Position numbers and translations under genes: made by a program | The notes under the pieces: generated by a model | Database searches by the model: none | Told to the model about the DNA's origin: nothing | Seen by the model: the letters and a program-made list of their open reading frames with translations, nothing else | Part shown: positions 9,393 to 18,666 of the stretch, piece by piece | Layout of the letters: each line of letters opens with the position of its first letter | Position numbering within the stretch: the stretch's first letter is position 1 | Assembly (NCBI GenBank): GCA_016930675.1 | Contig: JAFGGG010000004.1 | Span: forward strand, 224,100 to 288,099 | From: Spirochaetales bacterium | GTDB taxonomy: Bacteria; Spirochaetota; Spirochaetia; SZUA-6; RPPD01 | Length of the DNA stretch: 64,000 nucleotides | Direction: 5' to 3'

Positions 9393-10154
9393 ATGAAAAG
9401 AGTATTGATAATAATGAGTTATATCCTTTTTCTATGGTTCAGCCTTGTAGCAGTGGCGGGAGAAAATGAGGCCATACAAGCGCAAAAAATTGTGAAAAAA
9501 GTAGACGAGCTGTATCGCAGCACATCCAGCAAGGCCTTGTTGGAAATGGAGATCATTACTCCCCATTGGCAGCGGACCTTGAAAATCCAAGCCTACAGCA
9601 AAGGAATGGATAAGACATTTATGCGAATTGTGGAGCCTCTAAAGGAAAAGGGAATGGCGACTCTAAGAATTGCCAATGAAATGTGGAACTATCTACCTAA
9701 GACGAACAAGGTTATTAAGATACCTCCCTCCTTGATGATGGGATCATGGATGGGCTCGGATTTCACTAATGATGATCTGGTAAAGGAGTTTACCTTTTTT
9801 GAAGATTATAATTTTGAAATGACAACGGTAAATCAAGCACAAACGGGAGTTCTCTATGTCAAATGTATACCGAAGGATGACGTGCCCGTGGTCTGGGGAT
9901 ATGTGCTCGTGGCCGTAGACGCTGCTAGTTATCTGCCGCTGTGGGAAAGATTTTATGATGAAGGCGGAGAGCTGGTACGGGAACTGCTGTTTAAGGAGAA
10001 TAAACGATTCGGGCAGCGCTTGATTCCTTCAGTAATGGAGTTAATTCCGAAACAGAAACAAGGACAAAAAACAATTATCCGCTATCTCGAGGCACAATTT
10101 GACATTGCGCTAAGTCAGGATCTTTTTACGTTGAGAAATTTGAGATCGGAATAA
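9393..10154 (+). CDS. LolA-like outer-membrane lipoprotein-sorting protein
   Basis: This 253-residue protein starts with a cleavable signal peptide (hydrophobic residues about 4-20, ending AVAG). The mature part matches the LolA_like/outer-membrane lipoprotein-sorting family (PF17131 type): MATLRIANEMWNYLPKTNKV, then IKIPPSLMMGSWMGSDFTNDDL and a VDAASYLPL segment. Members fold as an open half-barrel that carries a hydrophobic ligand across the periplasm. A strong Shine-Dalgarno (AAAGGAGG) precedes it. The following genes supply two FtsX-type permeases, an ATPase and an outer-membrane barrel, so this is most likely the periplasmic carrier of that system. The cargo, lipid or lipoprotein, is not shown by sequence. 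Confidence 0.87.
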   Translation: MKRVLIIMSYILFLWFSLVAVAGENEAIQAQKIVKKVDELYRSTSSKALLEMEIITPHWQRTLKIQAYSKGMDKTFMRIVEPLKEKGMATLRIANEMWNYLPKTNKVIKIPPSLMMGSWMGSDFTNDDLVKEFTFFEDYNFEMTTVNQAQTGVLYVKCIPKDDVPVVWGYVLVAVDAASYLPLWERFYDEGGELVRELLFKENKRFGQRLIPSVMELIPKQKQGQKTIIRYLEAQFDIALSQDLFTLRNLRSE

Positions 10155-10168
10155 AACAGGGATTTATC

Positions 10169-11383
10169 ATGATATTAAGAATGGCATTCAGAAATATATT
10201 CAGGCAAAAAAGACGGTCTCTGCTGACGGTCCTCAGTATGTTCGGGGGGATGGTAATGGCAGTGGTGTTCATAGGTTGGGCGGACGGAAGCTACAACAAT
10301 ATTATTGATAATTTTACCCGCTATAATTTCGGGCATATCCAGATTCATAATGGGGATTACCTTGATCGGCCGTCTCTTTATAAGACAATCGATAACCGCG
10401 AAGCTATTGAAGACCTCTTACGAAAAAATCCGCACATTGATTCCTGGACTTCACGCCTCTATTCCGTAGCTTTGGTCTCTGTTCGCGACAAATCAAGCGG
10501 AGTCCGTGTAATCGGTATTGATCCTGCGGAAGAGAATCAGACCACAGCGTTTGATAAGAAAATAATAGGTGGACAGGGATTTTCGGACGCACATGCATAC
10601 GAAGCTATTATCGGTAAGGGATTGGCCAAGATTCTGGGGGCAGGAGTGGAAGACAGAATAGTCATAGTATCTCAAGCTGCTGACGGTTCAATTGCCAATG
10701 ACCGCTATACGATCGTGGGTATCATAGATACAGGCAGCCCGGTGGCGGATAGAAGTACCTGCTATCTCCCGCTTGAAACGGCACAGGAGTTATTGGTCTT
10801 GGAGGGTAAGATCCATGAGGTGGCAATAACCGTGGATAATTTACATCATGTAACATCTGTAACCTCCCTTCTGAAAGATTCCCTGGCCGATACGGATTTA
10901 ACCGTAGCTTCCTGGCAGGAATTCGCACGTTCTTTCTACATAGCTATGAAAGCTGATATGGAAGGCATGTGGATCTCACTGTTCATAATCGTATTGATTG
11001 TATCGGTGGGGGTATTTAATACGGTGCTCATGTCGGTTCTGGAACGGGTGAGGGAGTACGGTGTACTCAAAGCTGTGGGTACCAAACCCGATCAGATTGT
11101 CAAGCTGGTTTTAGCAGAGGTTAATATTATGGCCGTTTTCTCCATCGTGCTTGGGACAATTGTGGGGTACGTTTTTAATTATCTGCTTTCCACCCACGGC
11201 CTCATTCTGGAGCAAGGTTTCTCATATGGCGGTATGGTGTTTAAGGTTATGAAAGCCGAGATCAATGCCCGCAGTTTTTATATTCCAGCGCTGACCGTAT
11301 TGTTCTCGAGCTTTATTATTGGCTTGTTTCCCGCTGTCAAGGCCGCCCATACCGATCCTGCAAAATCCATGCGTTTTCATTAA
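10169..11383 (+). CDS. ABC transporter permease, FtsX/MacB/LolE type (first of two)
   Basis: The 404 residues follow the FtsX/LolE plan. Helix 1 is at about 20-42, a large periplasmic MacB_PCD-type domain follows (about 45-265), and three helices are at about 270-295, 318-345 and 370-395. FRNIFRQKRRSLLT at the start and LERVREYGVLKAVGTKPDQIVKLVLAE after helix 2 are the typical cytoplasmic coupling segments. Such permeases do not form a channel. They use ATP hydrolysis in the cytoplasm to extract or move substrates at the periplasmic face. A paralogous permease follows 10 bases later, so the pair probably makes a heterodimer with the ATPase encoded next. Confidence 0.9.
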   Translation: MILRMAFRNIFRQKRRSLLTVLSMFGGMVMAVVFIGWADGSYNNIIDNFTRYNFGHIQIHNGDYLDRPSLYKTIDNREAIEDLLRKNPHIDSWTSRLYSVALVSVRDKSSGVRVIGIDPAEENQTTAFDKKIIGGQGFSDAHAYEAIIGKGLAKILGAGVEDRIVIVSQAADGSIANDRYTIVGIIDTGSPVADRSTCYLPLETAQELLVLEGKIHEVAITVDNLHHVTSVTSLLKDSLADTDLTVASWQEFARSFYIAMKADMEGMWISLFIIVLIVSVGVFNTVLMSVLERVREYGVLKAVGTKPDQIVKLVLAEVNIMAVFSIVLGTIVGYVFNYLLSTHGLILEQGFSYGGMVFKVMKAEINARSFYIPALTVLFSSFIIGLFPAVKAAHTDPAKSMRFH

Positions 11384-11393
11384 GGAGGAGATA

Positions 11394-12620
11394 ATGTGGT
11401 TGTTTATTAAACTGGCATGGAGAAATATATTCCGCAATACCCGAAGGACGGTTATCGCCAGTATTGCTATAGGTATCGGCTTTGCCTGCCTGTTGTTTTT
11501 CGATTCCTTTATTATCGGGCTGGAGTATAATATGATCAGATCAGCCACCAGTTCATTCCTTGGACAGGCCCAGATTCACCGCCGGGGATTCCTTGACACG
11601 CAGGAGCCAACGTTAACCATAAATAATCCGGATCAGGTAATGCGTTCACTTGGCCGGGAAAAAATTATAGAGGCTTTTAGTCCACGGACTTTGAGTCTGA
11701 ATATGATTACCTCACCGGCCAATCTGAGTTCGGTGCTGGCGGTTGGTGTCGAACCGAGAACAGAGCAAGCGGTTTCTAAAGTAGATGAAGCAGTCCGGGA
11801 GGGAGATTTTTTAAAAGGAGAAAATCCGCGTGATATTGTGATCGGTAATGAACTGGCGGAGGTATTGGAGGTCTCGTTGGGAGAAAGAGTGGTGCTTACG
11901 GTATCACAGGCTGAAAGCGGCGACCTGGCTCAGGATATGTTCAGGGTATCGGGAATTTATCATTTCGGTGTCAAGGAAATGGATAATGGCATGGTTTTTA
12001 TTCATATAAAAAAAGCTCAGGAGATGTTAAATATTAACGGACAGGTGCACGAGATCGCCATCAAGTTTAAGGACCTGAAGTATGCTGAAGATGACGGGCT
12101 TTCTTTTTGGAAAAAATATTCCCGTGATGGTAATGAAGCCTTGAGTTGGGGAGAGCTGCTGCCGGATTTGAAGGGCTTTTTTGAAATGACCGGAGTATTC
12201 CGGTCGGTAATGTCGTTACTGCTTATGTTTGTTGTTATTTTCGGAATCATAAATACTTTATTCATGTCCCTTTACGAGAGGATGTTTGAGTTGGGAGTAT
12301 TAAGAGCCGTCGGTACCAGACCTTGGGGTGTGATGAAGCTGATGCTATGTGAATCCGGCGCTTTGGCTGTGTTAAGTATTGCTATCGGACTTTTTATGGG
12401 ACTTGTCATCACCGGTCTTTTCGCCATTATAGGTATCGATTATCGGGGTATTGAGTTCGCGGGCAGTGTTATTCAGGAAGTAGTCTATCCGGTGATGAAG
12501 CCGTTTCAATTCATTGTCTATCCCGTCGGACTGTTTGTGTTTATGCTGCTGGTCGGATTATATCCGGCGGGAGTGGCGGCACGGATGTCCATAGCCGATG
12601 CCATACGAAAAAGCCTTTAA
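11394..12620 (+). CDS. ABC transporter permease, FtsX/MacB/LolE type (second of two)
   Basis: A 408-residue paralogue of the preceding permease with the same plan: one N-terminal helix (about 17-42), an extracytoplasmic domain and three C-terminal helices. ATG 11394 is chosen because TAAGGAGGAG lies directly upstream; the frame is open further but would overlap the previous gene. The coupling segment reads LYERMFELGVLRAVGTRPWGVMKLML, close to its neighbour. The two permeases differ in the periplasmic domain, as expected for a LolC/LolE-like heterodimer in which one subunit contacts the carrier. The stop codon is 19 bases before the ATPase start. Confidence 0.9.
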   Translation: MWLFIKLAWRNIFRNTRRTVIASIAIGIGFACLLFFDSFIIGLEYNMIRSATSSFLGQAQIHRRGFLDTQEPTLTINNPDQVMRSLGREKIIEAFSPRTLSLNMITSPANLSSVLAVGVEPRTEQAVSKVDEAVREGDFLKGENPRDIVIGNELAEVLEVSLGERVVLTVSQAESGDLAQDMFRVSGIYHFGVKEMDNGMVFIHIKKAQEMLNINGQVHEIAIKFKDLKYAEDDGLSFWKKYSRDGNEALSWGELLPDLKGFFEMTGVFRSVMSLLLMFVVIFGIINTLFMSLYERMFELGVLRAVGTRPWGVMKLMLCESGALAVLSIAIGLFMGLVITGLFAIIGIDYRGIEFAGSVIQEVVYPVMKPFQFIVYPVGLFVFMLLVGLYPAGVAARMSIADAIRKSL

Positions 12621-12639
12621 CGGAAGAGGAGTTTTTAAG

Positions 12640-13341
12640 ATGAAAGAAAAAAAAGAACATCTAATTGTTACAAAAAACCTGATAAAAAATTATAAATCGG
12701 ATGGAATGCAGGTGGAAGCGGTGCGGGGAGTGGATCTTACTATAGAATCAGGGGAATTTTCAGCGATCGTGGGCCCCTCCGGTTCGGGCAAAACCACTTT
12801 TTTAAATATTATCTCCGGATTGGATAAACCCACTTCGGGAGAGGTATGGCTTAAAGGCCGGCTTCTCACTAGCCTTAGCGGCGGTGAGTTGTCCGATCTG
12901 CGTCGTGACAATATCGGATTTATCTTTCAAGCTTATAATCTCATTCCGGTGTTAACGGTTGAGGAAAACATTGAATACATCATGATGCTGCAGGGTGTGT
13001 CCAAAGAAGAACGTCATCAACGAGTTTTGGATATTCTGAAGCAGGTGGAGCTTGGGGGCATGGAAAAAAGATTTCCTCCCAAGCTCTCCGGCGGGCAGCA
13101 GCAGCGAGTGGCGATTGCGCGTGCCATGGTTTCCCGGCCGGCTTTAATCCTGGCCGATGAACCGACCGCTAATTTGGATTCCAAAACCGGAACCTCTTTG
13201 TTGCAGATCATGCATGATCTTAATGAGCGTACGGGAATGACCTTTCTCTTTTCAACTCATGATCCCATGGTCATGGAATGGGCCAAAAGGATTGTCAAAC
13301 TTAAAGATGGTCGCATAGTTGACGATGATACAAAGAACTGA
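12640..13341 (+). CDS. ABC transporter ATPase, LolD/MacB type
   Basis: Complete ABC ATPase of 233 residues: Walker [10 protein letters not shown] (about 41-49), Q-loop [17 protein letters not shown], signature LSGGQQQR, Walker [15 protein letters not shown] and switch His in STHD. The spacing and the QAYNL-type Q-loop are those of the LolD/MacB/FtsE group, which works with FtsX-type permeases and not with classical importers. ATG 12640 is used because GGAAGAGGAG lies about 10 bases upstream; 14 extra in-frame codons would overlap the permease gene. The barrel-protein gene follows after only 2 bases, so all components are likely co-expressed. Confidence 0.95.
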   Translation: MKEKKEHLIVTKNLIKNYKSDGMQVEAVRGVDLTIESGEFSAIVGPSGSGKTTFLNIISGLDKPTSGEVWLKGRLLTSLSGGELSDLRRDNIGFIFQAYNLIPVLTVEENIEYIMMLQGVSKEERHQRVLDILKQVELGGMEKRFPPKLSGGQQQRVAIARAMVSRPALILADEPTANLDSKTGTSLLQIMHDLNERTGMTFLFSTHDPMVMEWAKRIVKLKDGRIVDDDTKN

Positions 13342-13343
13342 CG

Positions 13344-14621
13344 ATGGACTTTAAAAGCAAAGTATATATGAGCGTTTTATTTTCCCTCTTTGTATTGAAT
13401 GCGCCACTCTCGCCGGAGGAAAATATTTCGCTAAACGGGTACTATAAATCTTTTTTTGTTGTTATCGGCCTTCCTGATTATCTTGTATCCGGCGACGTTC
13501 AAACTACCTTGCCTTTAGGTTCGGTGCAAAACAAACTGCGGTTACAAATGTCTGTTCACGCTTTAAGCTGGCTTTCAATGCAGGCAAGCTATGAGATTAC
13601 ACCAACAATCCAGGATAATGAGCTTTTTCAAAATAATCTCTTCAGCACGGGAATTGAAGCGGCGGATTACCGACTTGTGGATTTTGATAGAAGGCTTTAT
13701 CCGCTACAAGGCGAAAGTGTGGATAGTTTCGGCCTGTTTCATAATATGGACAGGTTGTTTTTCAGTATTACCCTGCCGTTTGCCGATCTGTATATCGGCC
13801 GGCAGGCTATTGCATGGGGAACTGCTCATGTTGTGAATCCCACTGATGTCATTGCGCCCTATTCCTTTAATGAACTTGACACTGAAGAACGTCGAGGTGT
13901 GGATGCCGTCAGGCTGCGTATTCCATTAGGAGCACTGGATGAGCTCGATGTGGGATTTGTTGCCGGCCATGAGTTTTTGTGGGAGCAGTGCGCCTATTAC
14001 TCACGAGTCAAGTTCAATTTATGGAATACGGATTTTTCGTTGTTGATAATGGGATTTAAGCAAAATCTGTTATTAGGCTTTGATGTGACACGTGCTCTCG
14101 GCGGAGCAGGTGTCTGGCTTGAAACCGCCTGTATTCTGCCTGATTTTTTGAATCCAGAACAGGGATATGAGGATGAACCGGCTTGTGTCGGGATTTCGCT
14201 GGGAGCGGATTACAGCTTTAGCGGAGAATTATACGGATTTATAGAATATTATTTCAATTCCGCAGGGTGTTCGCGGGCAGAGGATTATGCGGCACATATG
14301 AATATGGAGGTCTTCAGAGATGGAGCTGTCTATCTCATGGGCCGGCACTATATTAATCTTGGCTTTACGTATCAGATTCATCCTCTTATCCCGATAAACG
14401 GACTTTTAATGTGGAATGTTGCGGATCTGTCTTTCATGGTCATGCTTTCAGTGGAGTATAATTTAGCGGAAAATATCTATTTGACAGCAGGAGCATATAT
14501 GGGATTCGGCCTTTATCCTGAACTTATCCAGATAGGTCCCGGCGTATTTCAAGAGAGCTTGAACTCTGAATTCGGTGCGTACCCCGATATGTTTTTTACT
14601 TCATTCCGGGTATATTTTTAA
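13344..14621 (+). CDS. Predicted outer-membrane beta-barrel protein of the LolA/ABC operon
   Basis: A signal-peptide-like N-terminus (hydrophobic about 8-22) leads into a 425-residue protein of alternating amphipathic strands ending in an aromatic residue (SFRVYF), the usual outer-membrane insertion signal. One segment, IGRQAIAWGTAHVVNPTD, resembles barrels of the DUF1302/porin-like group, which in other bacteria are encoded beside LolA-like (DUF1329-type) proteins. I infer it is the outer-membrane receiver of whatever the permeases and carrier deliver. The gene starts 2 bases after the ATPase stop and is the last gene of the operon, converging with the cyclase pair. Confidence 0.75.
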   Translation: MDFKSKVYMSVLFSLFVLNAPLSPEENISLNGYYKSFFVVIGLPDYLVSGDVQTTLPLGSVQNKLRLQMSVHALSWLSMQASYEITPTIQDNELFQNNLFSTGIEAADYRLVDFDRRLYPLQGESVDSFGLFHNMDRLFFSITLPFADLYIGRQAIAWGTAHVVNPTDVIAPYSFNELDTEERRGVDAVRLRIPLGALDELDVGFVAGHEFLWEQCAYYSRVKFNLWNTDFSLLIMGFKQNLLLGFDVTRALGGAGVWLETACILPDFLNPEQGYEDEPACVGISLGADYSFSGELYGFIEYYFNSAGCSRAEDYAAHMNMEVFRDGAVYLMGRHYINLGFTYQIHPLIPINGLLMWNVADLSFMVMLSVEYNLAENIYLTAGAYMGFGLYPELIQIGPGVFQESLNSEFGAYPDMFFTSFRVYF

Positions 14622-14650
14622 CATGAGATGAAATTCTTTAATATTACGGA

Positions 14651-15634
14651 TTAAGACGGGAGAACGGGTCGGCGCATCTTATAAATAGGAATACCTTCAA
14701 AATTATCGGCGGGAGTAAAAAAAGCTTGCAGGGGTTTGGGCGCGTACTGCAGAATTTCTTCTGTAACATAAAAATTACCTGTTGCTGCGTGTTTTCTGCC
14801 CAAATGAAATATGGTGTTGATGGAATCGGATATAACATTGCCCGTGTCATTATCCTGATAGGTAACATTTCCTAAAAGCAAAGCGATCCGAAAAGAAATG
14901 AAATTAGGAAATAAAGATTCTTCAACATCATGCATGAGTTTGTATAACATGATCCTGAAACCGCAGTAAACGGATTCACACTCGCGGCCGTTAAACGGAA
15001 AAAGGGCTATTCCTCCGAATTGAAACCACATCCAGATTCTGCCGCCGAAATGGCTGATATTTCTTTCCAGATATTTACGGAAAACAGAAAGCGCCACTTC
15101 TAAATTCTTTTTTCCGAAGATTTTTTCCATATCATATTTTCCGTCAAGTTCAATGAACATAATCGAGAAGGTATATTCTGCTCCCGGAACAATTTCCTGC
15201 CATCCTTTTTCGGCGGTAATGTGTTTTATGTTTTTGGTAATAGTCTTTTGGATTTCTATTTCTTGCCGATAATCGATGCGGAAATGTTCGAGATACTGAA
15301 ATACGCGTTTAAATCTTTTTTCGTTGAACTCACTCTTTAATTGATTTTTCGAGATGTAATCAACAGCACCCGCGAAATAGAGCTCCGCGACATCTTTTAT
15401 TGTATTGTCAGGATCGAGGACTCCGAAATATACTTTTTCTTTGCTGGTTAAAAACGATATCTTTTTTTGCAGCTTATCATTGAAGGAAGAGGAATCTATA
15501 TATACCAATAAGAGATCGTTACTGTTATTGATGATTTTGTTCATCTGTGGAGGAGTATAGACAGCTACCTCCATATTCTTTGCTTTAATCGAGTCGACCA
15601 GATTTGAATTCGAACTAAAAACAATAACCTTCAA
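14651..15634 (-). CDS. Degenerate class III cyclase homologue with receiver-like N-terminus
   Basis: This 327-residue protein has an N-terminal alpha/beta region (about 1-110) like a response-regulator receiver but without an obvious phospho-acceptor context. A class III nucleotide cyclase homology domain follows (about 155-310). The first metal Asp is present (FIELDGKYD). The second site, normally GDG, reads WFQFGGIALF, so that Asp is lost. It is a clear paralogue of the gene upstream (shared GRIW.W...GGIA.F). The start is TTG at 15634, directly after the TAA of that gene, with GGGAG 8 bases before, so translation is tightly coupled. It is probably catalytically incomplete alone and may act as a partner or regulatory subunit. 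Confidence 0.75.
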   Translation of the reverse strand: MKVIVFSSNSNLVDSIKAKNMEVAVYTPPQMNKIINNSNDLLLVYIDSSSFNDKLQKKISFLTSKEKVYFGVLDPDNTIKDVAELYFAGAVDYISKNQLKSEFNEKRFKRVFQYLEHFRIDYRQEIEIQKTITKNIKHITAEKGWQEIVPGAEYTFSIMFIELDGKYDMEKIFGKKNLEVALSVFRKYLERNISHFGGRIWMWFQFGGIALFPFNGRECESVYCGFRIMLYKLMHDVEESLFPNFISFRIALLLGNVTYQDNDTGNVISDSINTIFHLGRKHAATGNFYVTEEILQYAPKPLQAFFTPADNFEGIPIYKMRRPVLPS

Positions 15635-16555
15635 TTAATTCTCCCATTGCAGTGAATAGCGATAGACATAGTTTCCTCCGGCGATGGATTCGGAAAGAAA
15701 AAAGTGTTCCAATTTACTGCCCATGTCATAATATACTCCGGGTGATATAACAAGATGATCGGGTGGTGTATATTTTGTTTCAAGTTCCTTGAGTTTGTCT
15801 ATGGTATCACTTTGCATGCTTTGAATATTATAAGTAAACTGGCAGGGACCCGTATGCACTGACAGACGAATCTGGATGGCTTCATCCAATACCCCGTGTA
15901 ATTGATTATACAGGAAAAGTTCAAGGAGGATATCGATTCCGCTTAATACCGCCTTAATATTTTTATCCTGAAAATAAAAGGCGGCGATTCCTCCGTCGCC
16001 TTCCCATTCCCAAATCCGACCGTTTCTCTTCTCCACATTATATTTAAATATTTCTCTTATATCCGAATAAGCAAGAGTGATATCTTTTTTTGGATATTTG
16101 CGTACAAGCTCGGAATTGTTTACTATATCAATACACATAAAGGTAAGTTCGTAAATATTGTTTTCCTGCAACACACCCCAACCGATTGTCCTTTTCATAT
16201 CACTTTTTTCGATGAACATTTTGTATTCATCGTCATAGATTAATCCAAGAGCTTCCAGTTCTTTTATAATTTGGGGCAAAAAGCGAATGGAAATATTTCT
16301 GCCCATGAGACCGTTTTCATAGATATCTATAAGGATCTCGACAAATTGGACCACAAGGTTTTCTTCAATTACATCGTGGGTGATTTGACGGGCGGCGTCT
16401 ATGGTTGGAATGGGAATATTAGGTGGAAAACCGCTTCTCTCATAGATGTCGTAATTCTGCATAATTTGTCTGGCAATGCGGATCATGGTATGCACGGGCA
16501 TGGAGTGGGAAAGTGCATCGGTGAGCAATCGCTGGAGCCGTGTGGAAATTCTCAT
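15635..16555 (-). CDS. Class III adenylate/guanylate cyclase domain protein
   Basis: Residues about 125-290 form a class III cyclase homology domain. It has both metal aspartates, FMCIDIVNNSE and IWEWEGDGGIAAF, and the following block IQIRLSVHTG. The base-specifying position three residues before GD is Glu, as in many guanylate cyclases, whereas classical adenylate cyclases have Lys there; specificity should be treated as open. The first 120 residues are helical and resemble no domain I know. No transmembrane helix is visible, so it is cytoplasmic. A possible -10 (TATAAT on the minus strand, 16590-16585) and GAGG before the ATG support this start. The degenerate paralogue follows without a gap. 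Confidence 0.8.
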   Translation of the reverse strand: MRISTRLQRLLTDALSHSMPVHTMIRIARQIMQNYDIYERSGFPPNIPIPTIDAARQITHDVIEENLVVQFVEILIDIYENGLMGRNISIRFLPQIIKELEALGLIYDDEYKMFIEKSDMKRTIGWGVLQENNIYELTFMCIDIVNNSELVRKYPKKDITLAYSDIREIFKYNVEKRNGRIWEWEGDGGIAAFYFQDKNIKAVLSGIDILLELFLYNQLHGVLDEAIQIRLSVHTGPCQFTYNIQSMQSDTIDKLKELETKYTPPDHLVISPGVYYDMGSKLEHFFLSESIAGGNYVYRYSLQWEN

Positions 16556-16777
16556 TCGCTTGGTTTCCTCATGTTGTTATAAATATTATAGTTTTTCCAC
16601 CAATCTTTCAAATTCTTGCAATAAATTTTATTTTTTATTATTTATTCTTAAATGAATAGTATATTCCTTGTATATTTATTTTATAACATAGCGCATGCCA
16701 ATTTGCAAGAATATTTTAAAGGGTTACGGTATGTACACGCTTTGGCAGCTTGTATAGCTGCATATCCGTTTTATTTG

Positions 16778-16804
16778 TTGACAGAAAAACCATCCTGTTA
16801 TAAG
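16778..16804 (+). promoter_or_regulatory. Probable promoter of nudC
   Basis: TTGACA (16778-16783) and TATAAG (16799-16804) are separated by 15 bases, and the nudC ATG follows at 16820. The perfect -35 supports the call; the spacer is short. Within the 264-base gap upstream, ATTCTTGCAA at 16612-16621 recurs inverted at 16703-16712; nothing else is seen there. Confidence 0.5.
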
Positions 16805-16819
16805 AGTGGGTAAGATGAT

Positions 16820-17635
16820 ATGAGATTTACAGCCAAATTTATACCACCGAAGAAGTATCGCGGCAGTGCGTTCTGGTTTTTCTTTAAACAGGACAAGCTG
16901 TTGGTTAAGCGGGGGGAAGGAATCAAGGCTCTCCCTTATATTGATAATACTCTGCAGCATGATGTTCCATATATCCGTTTTCAATATTTGGGGATCCTGG
17001 ATGGAGAACACTGTTTTTCCGCTCAATTGGCCGATAGCTTCAAACCCGGACCCGGTCTGTATCTGCTTTCTTTAAGAAAACTATATGGCCTGGTGGACGA
17101 ATCGCTTTTTTCGTTAGCAAGAAGAGCATATTTGATCGTAAGGTGGGATCAAAATAATCAATACTGCGGAAGGTGCGGTAAGCTTACTCATGATAGTTCT
17201 AAAGAAAGAGCCAAGGTATGTGCTTGCTGTGATCTGATAATGTATCCCAGAATAGCACCGGCAATTATTGTTGCGGTGATGCGTGGCACAAGAATTCTGC
17301 TGGCTCATGCAAAACGGTTTAAGAATAATACGTACAGCGTGATCGCCGGTTTTGTGGAACCGGGGGAAACCCTGGAAGAATGTGTCGAACGAGAAGTATT
17401 CGAAGAGGTCGGTATCAAAGTGAAGGATATCACTTATTTTAAGAGTCAATCATGGCCCTTCCCCAATTCTCTCATGATTGCGTTTAACGCCCGTTATGCT
17501 GCCGGAGACATTAAAGTTGACGGAAAGGAAATCGATCATGCTGCGTGGTTTACTGCAAAAAAACTGCCGCTTATTCCTCCTCCTATGAGTATCGCGCGTG
17601 AGCTTATTGACTGGTTTGTGGAGAAACAACGATAG
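16820..17635 (+). CDS. nudC: NADH pyrophosphatase / RNA NAD-decapping Nudix hydrolase NudC
   Basis: NudC hydrolyses NADH to NMNH and AMP and, in other bacteria, removes NAD caps from RNA. Residues about 110-145 hold the zinc ribbon (YCGRCGK and CACCD). The Nudix box follows as GFVEPGETLEECVEREVFEEVG, and the NADH-pyrophosphatase motif is SQSWPFPNS (usually SQPWPFPxS, so one Pro is Ser here). The length of 271 is normal. There is no classical Shine-Dalgarno before ATG 16820. The gene sits between divergent cyclase and convergent HDOD genes as a single unit. Confidence 0.93.
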   Translation: MRFTAKFIPPKKYRGSAFWFFFKQDKLLVKRGEGIKALPYIDNTLQHDVPYIRFQYLGILDGEHCFSAQLADSFKPGPGLYLLSLRKLYGLVDESLFSLARRAYLIVRWDQNNQYCGRCGKLTHDSSKERAKVCACCDLIMYPRIAPAIIVAVMRGTRILLAHAKRFKNNTYSVIAGFVEPGETLEECVEREVFEEVGIKVKDITYFKSQSWPFPNSLMIAFNARYAAGDIKVDGKEIDHAAWFTAKKLPLIPPPMSIARELIDWFVEKQR

Positions 17636-17647
17636 GTCAGGATCCAG

Positions 17648-18508
17648 CTATTCTTTGATACCGAACAGATCTTGACATTCCTGAAAGAGAAGATCTTTTT
17701 TCAGATTTTCCAAAAAATGCTTTTCATAATACTCAATGTCTTTTTTCGAGAAGGGAGTATGCAGAAGCAAGGTATTGAGCAACTCGTCTTTGGCTGGAGA
17801 GTATATGCCGAACCCCAGTTTTTCAGTGATGAGTCCGGCAATTGTAATAAAAATTATTAATGTCTTATGAGGAGAGGTGATGTTCAGGCTGTCATGTTCC
17901 AACGCCACATCGATAAAGGTTTCCGGAAAATTCCATTTCTTGAAAAGTGCCGCTCCGATTTCACGATGATTAGTACCAAACAGCTTTTCTTCGAACTCTT
18001 CGATCCAGCTCTGATTGTTTTCACTTTGCTCTACAGCCTGAATATATTTTTCCGGATCGGATTTGAATAATACTGCTCTTCCGATATTATGCAGGAGACC
18101 GGCGATAAAGGCGAGTTCTGAAATTTCTATACGGTTACATTTAATCATCAGAGTTTTAGCCATAAAGGAGGTAATAATGGAATGTTTCCAAAAAAGTTGA
18201 TAGAACTCCGTATGTTTTTCCTTTTGAAAGAATTTCGCCGCTATTACCAAAAGCACAAGGCTTTTTATATTTTTAAAGCCTAAAAGGGTAATGGCCTTTT
18301 GCAGGCTTTCGATCTCTTTTTGGCGTGCATAGAGAGCTGAGTTGGCTATTTTAAGGATCTTTGTCGTCAATCCGGGATCTATTTTAATAATATTTTCCAA
18401 TTCCTTAAAAGAGATGTCCAGGCCGTCTTCGGCCAGGTTGATTACTTTGGTGGCTACTTCCGGAATAACGGGAAGATCGTTAATGTATTTGAGTAAATTA
18501 CTTTCCAC
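17648..18508 (-). CDS. HDOD domain protein
   Basis: The 286-residue protein is almost entirely one HDOD domain, the HD-related output domain without phosphodiesterase metal ligands. Signature blocks are LPVIPEVATKVINLAED near the start, IIKIDPGLTTKILKIANSA, LLGFKNIKSLVLL, and AGLLHNIGRAVL where the HD pair is replaced (LLHNIG). Such proteins act as adaptors in c-di-GMP, chemotaxis or motility signalling. No receiver or GGDEF domain is attached. It stands alone, convergent with nudC and divergent from pelD, with 158 bases of AT-rich sequence to pelD that probably holds both promoters. Confidence 0.9.
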   Translation of the reverse strand: MESNLLKYINDLPVIPEVATKVINLAEDGLDISFKELENIIKIDPGLTTKILKIANSALYARQKEIESLQKAITLLGFKNIKSLVLLVIAAKFFQKEKHTEFYQLFWKHSIITSFMAKTLMIKCNRIEISELAFIAGLLHNIGRAVLFKSDPEKYIQAVEQSENNQSWIEEFEEKLFGTNHREIGAALFKKWNFPETFIDVALEHDSLNITSPHKTLIIFITIAGLITEKLGFGIYSPAKDELLNTLLLHTPFSKKDIEYYEKHFLENLKKDLLFQECQDLFGIKE

Positions 18509-18624
18509 TCATACGCCTTTTCTTTCATTGAATTATCTATTAAGTATAACTATTTTTAATATTATATCAATATAGAAAGAATGCTTAAAAACTGCATTTC
18601 TCATTTCTTTATATAAAAAAGTTC

Positions 18625-18654
18625 TTGCTTGCTAATTCCTTGTTGTTCTAATAT
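18625..18654 (+). promoter_or_regulatory. Probable promoter of pelDEFG
   Basis: TTGCTT (18625-18630) and TAATAT (18649-18654) are 18 bases apart. The expected start of transcription, near 18661, is only about 6 bases before the pelD ATG at 18667, and no Shine-Dalgarno sequence is visible. The message may therefore be almost leaderless. Confidence 0.5.
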
Positions 18655-18666
18655 AGTAAAATATAG

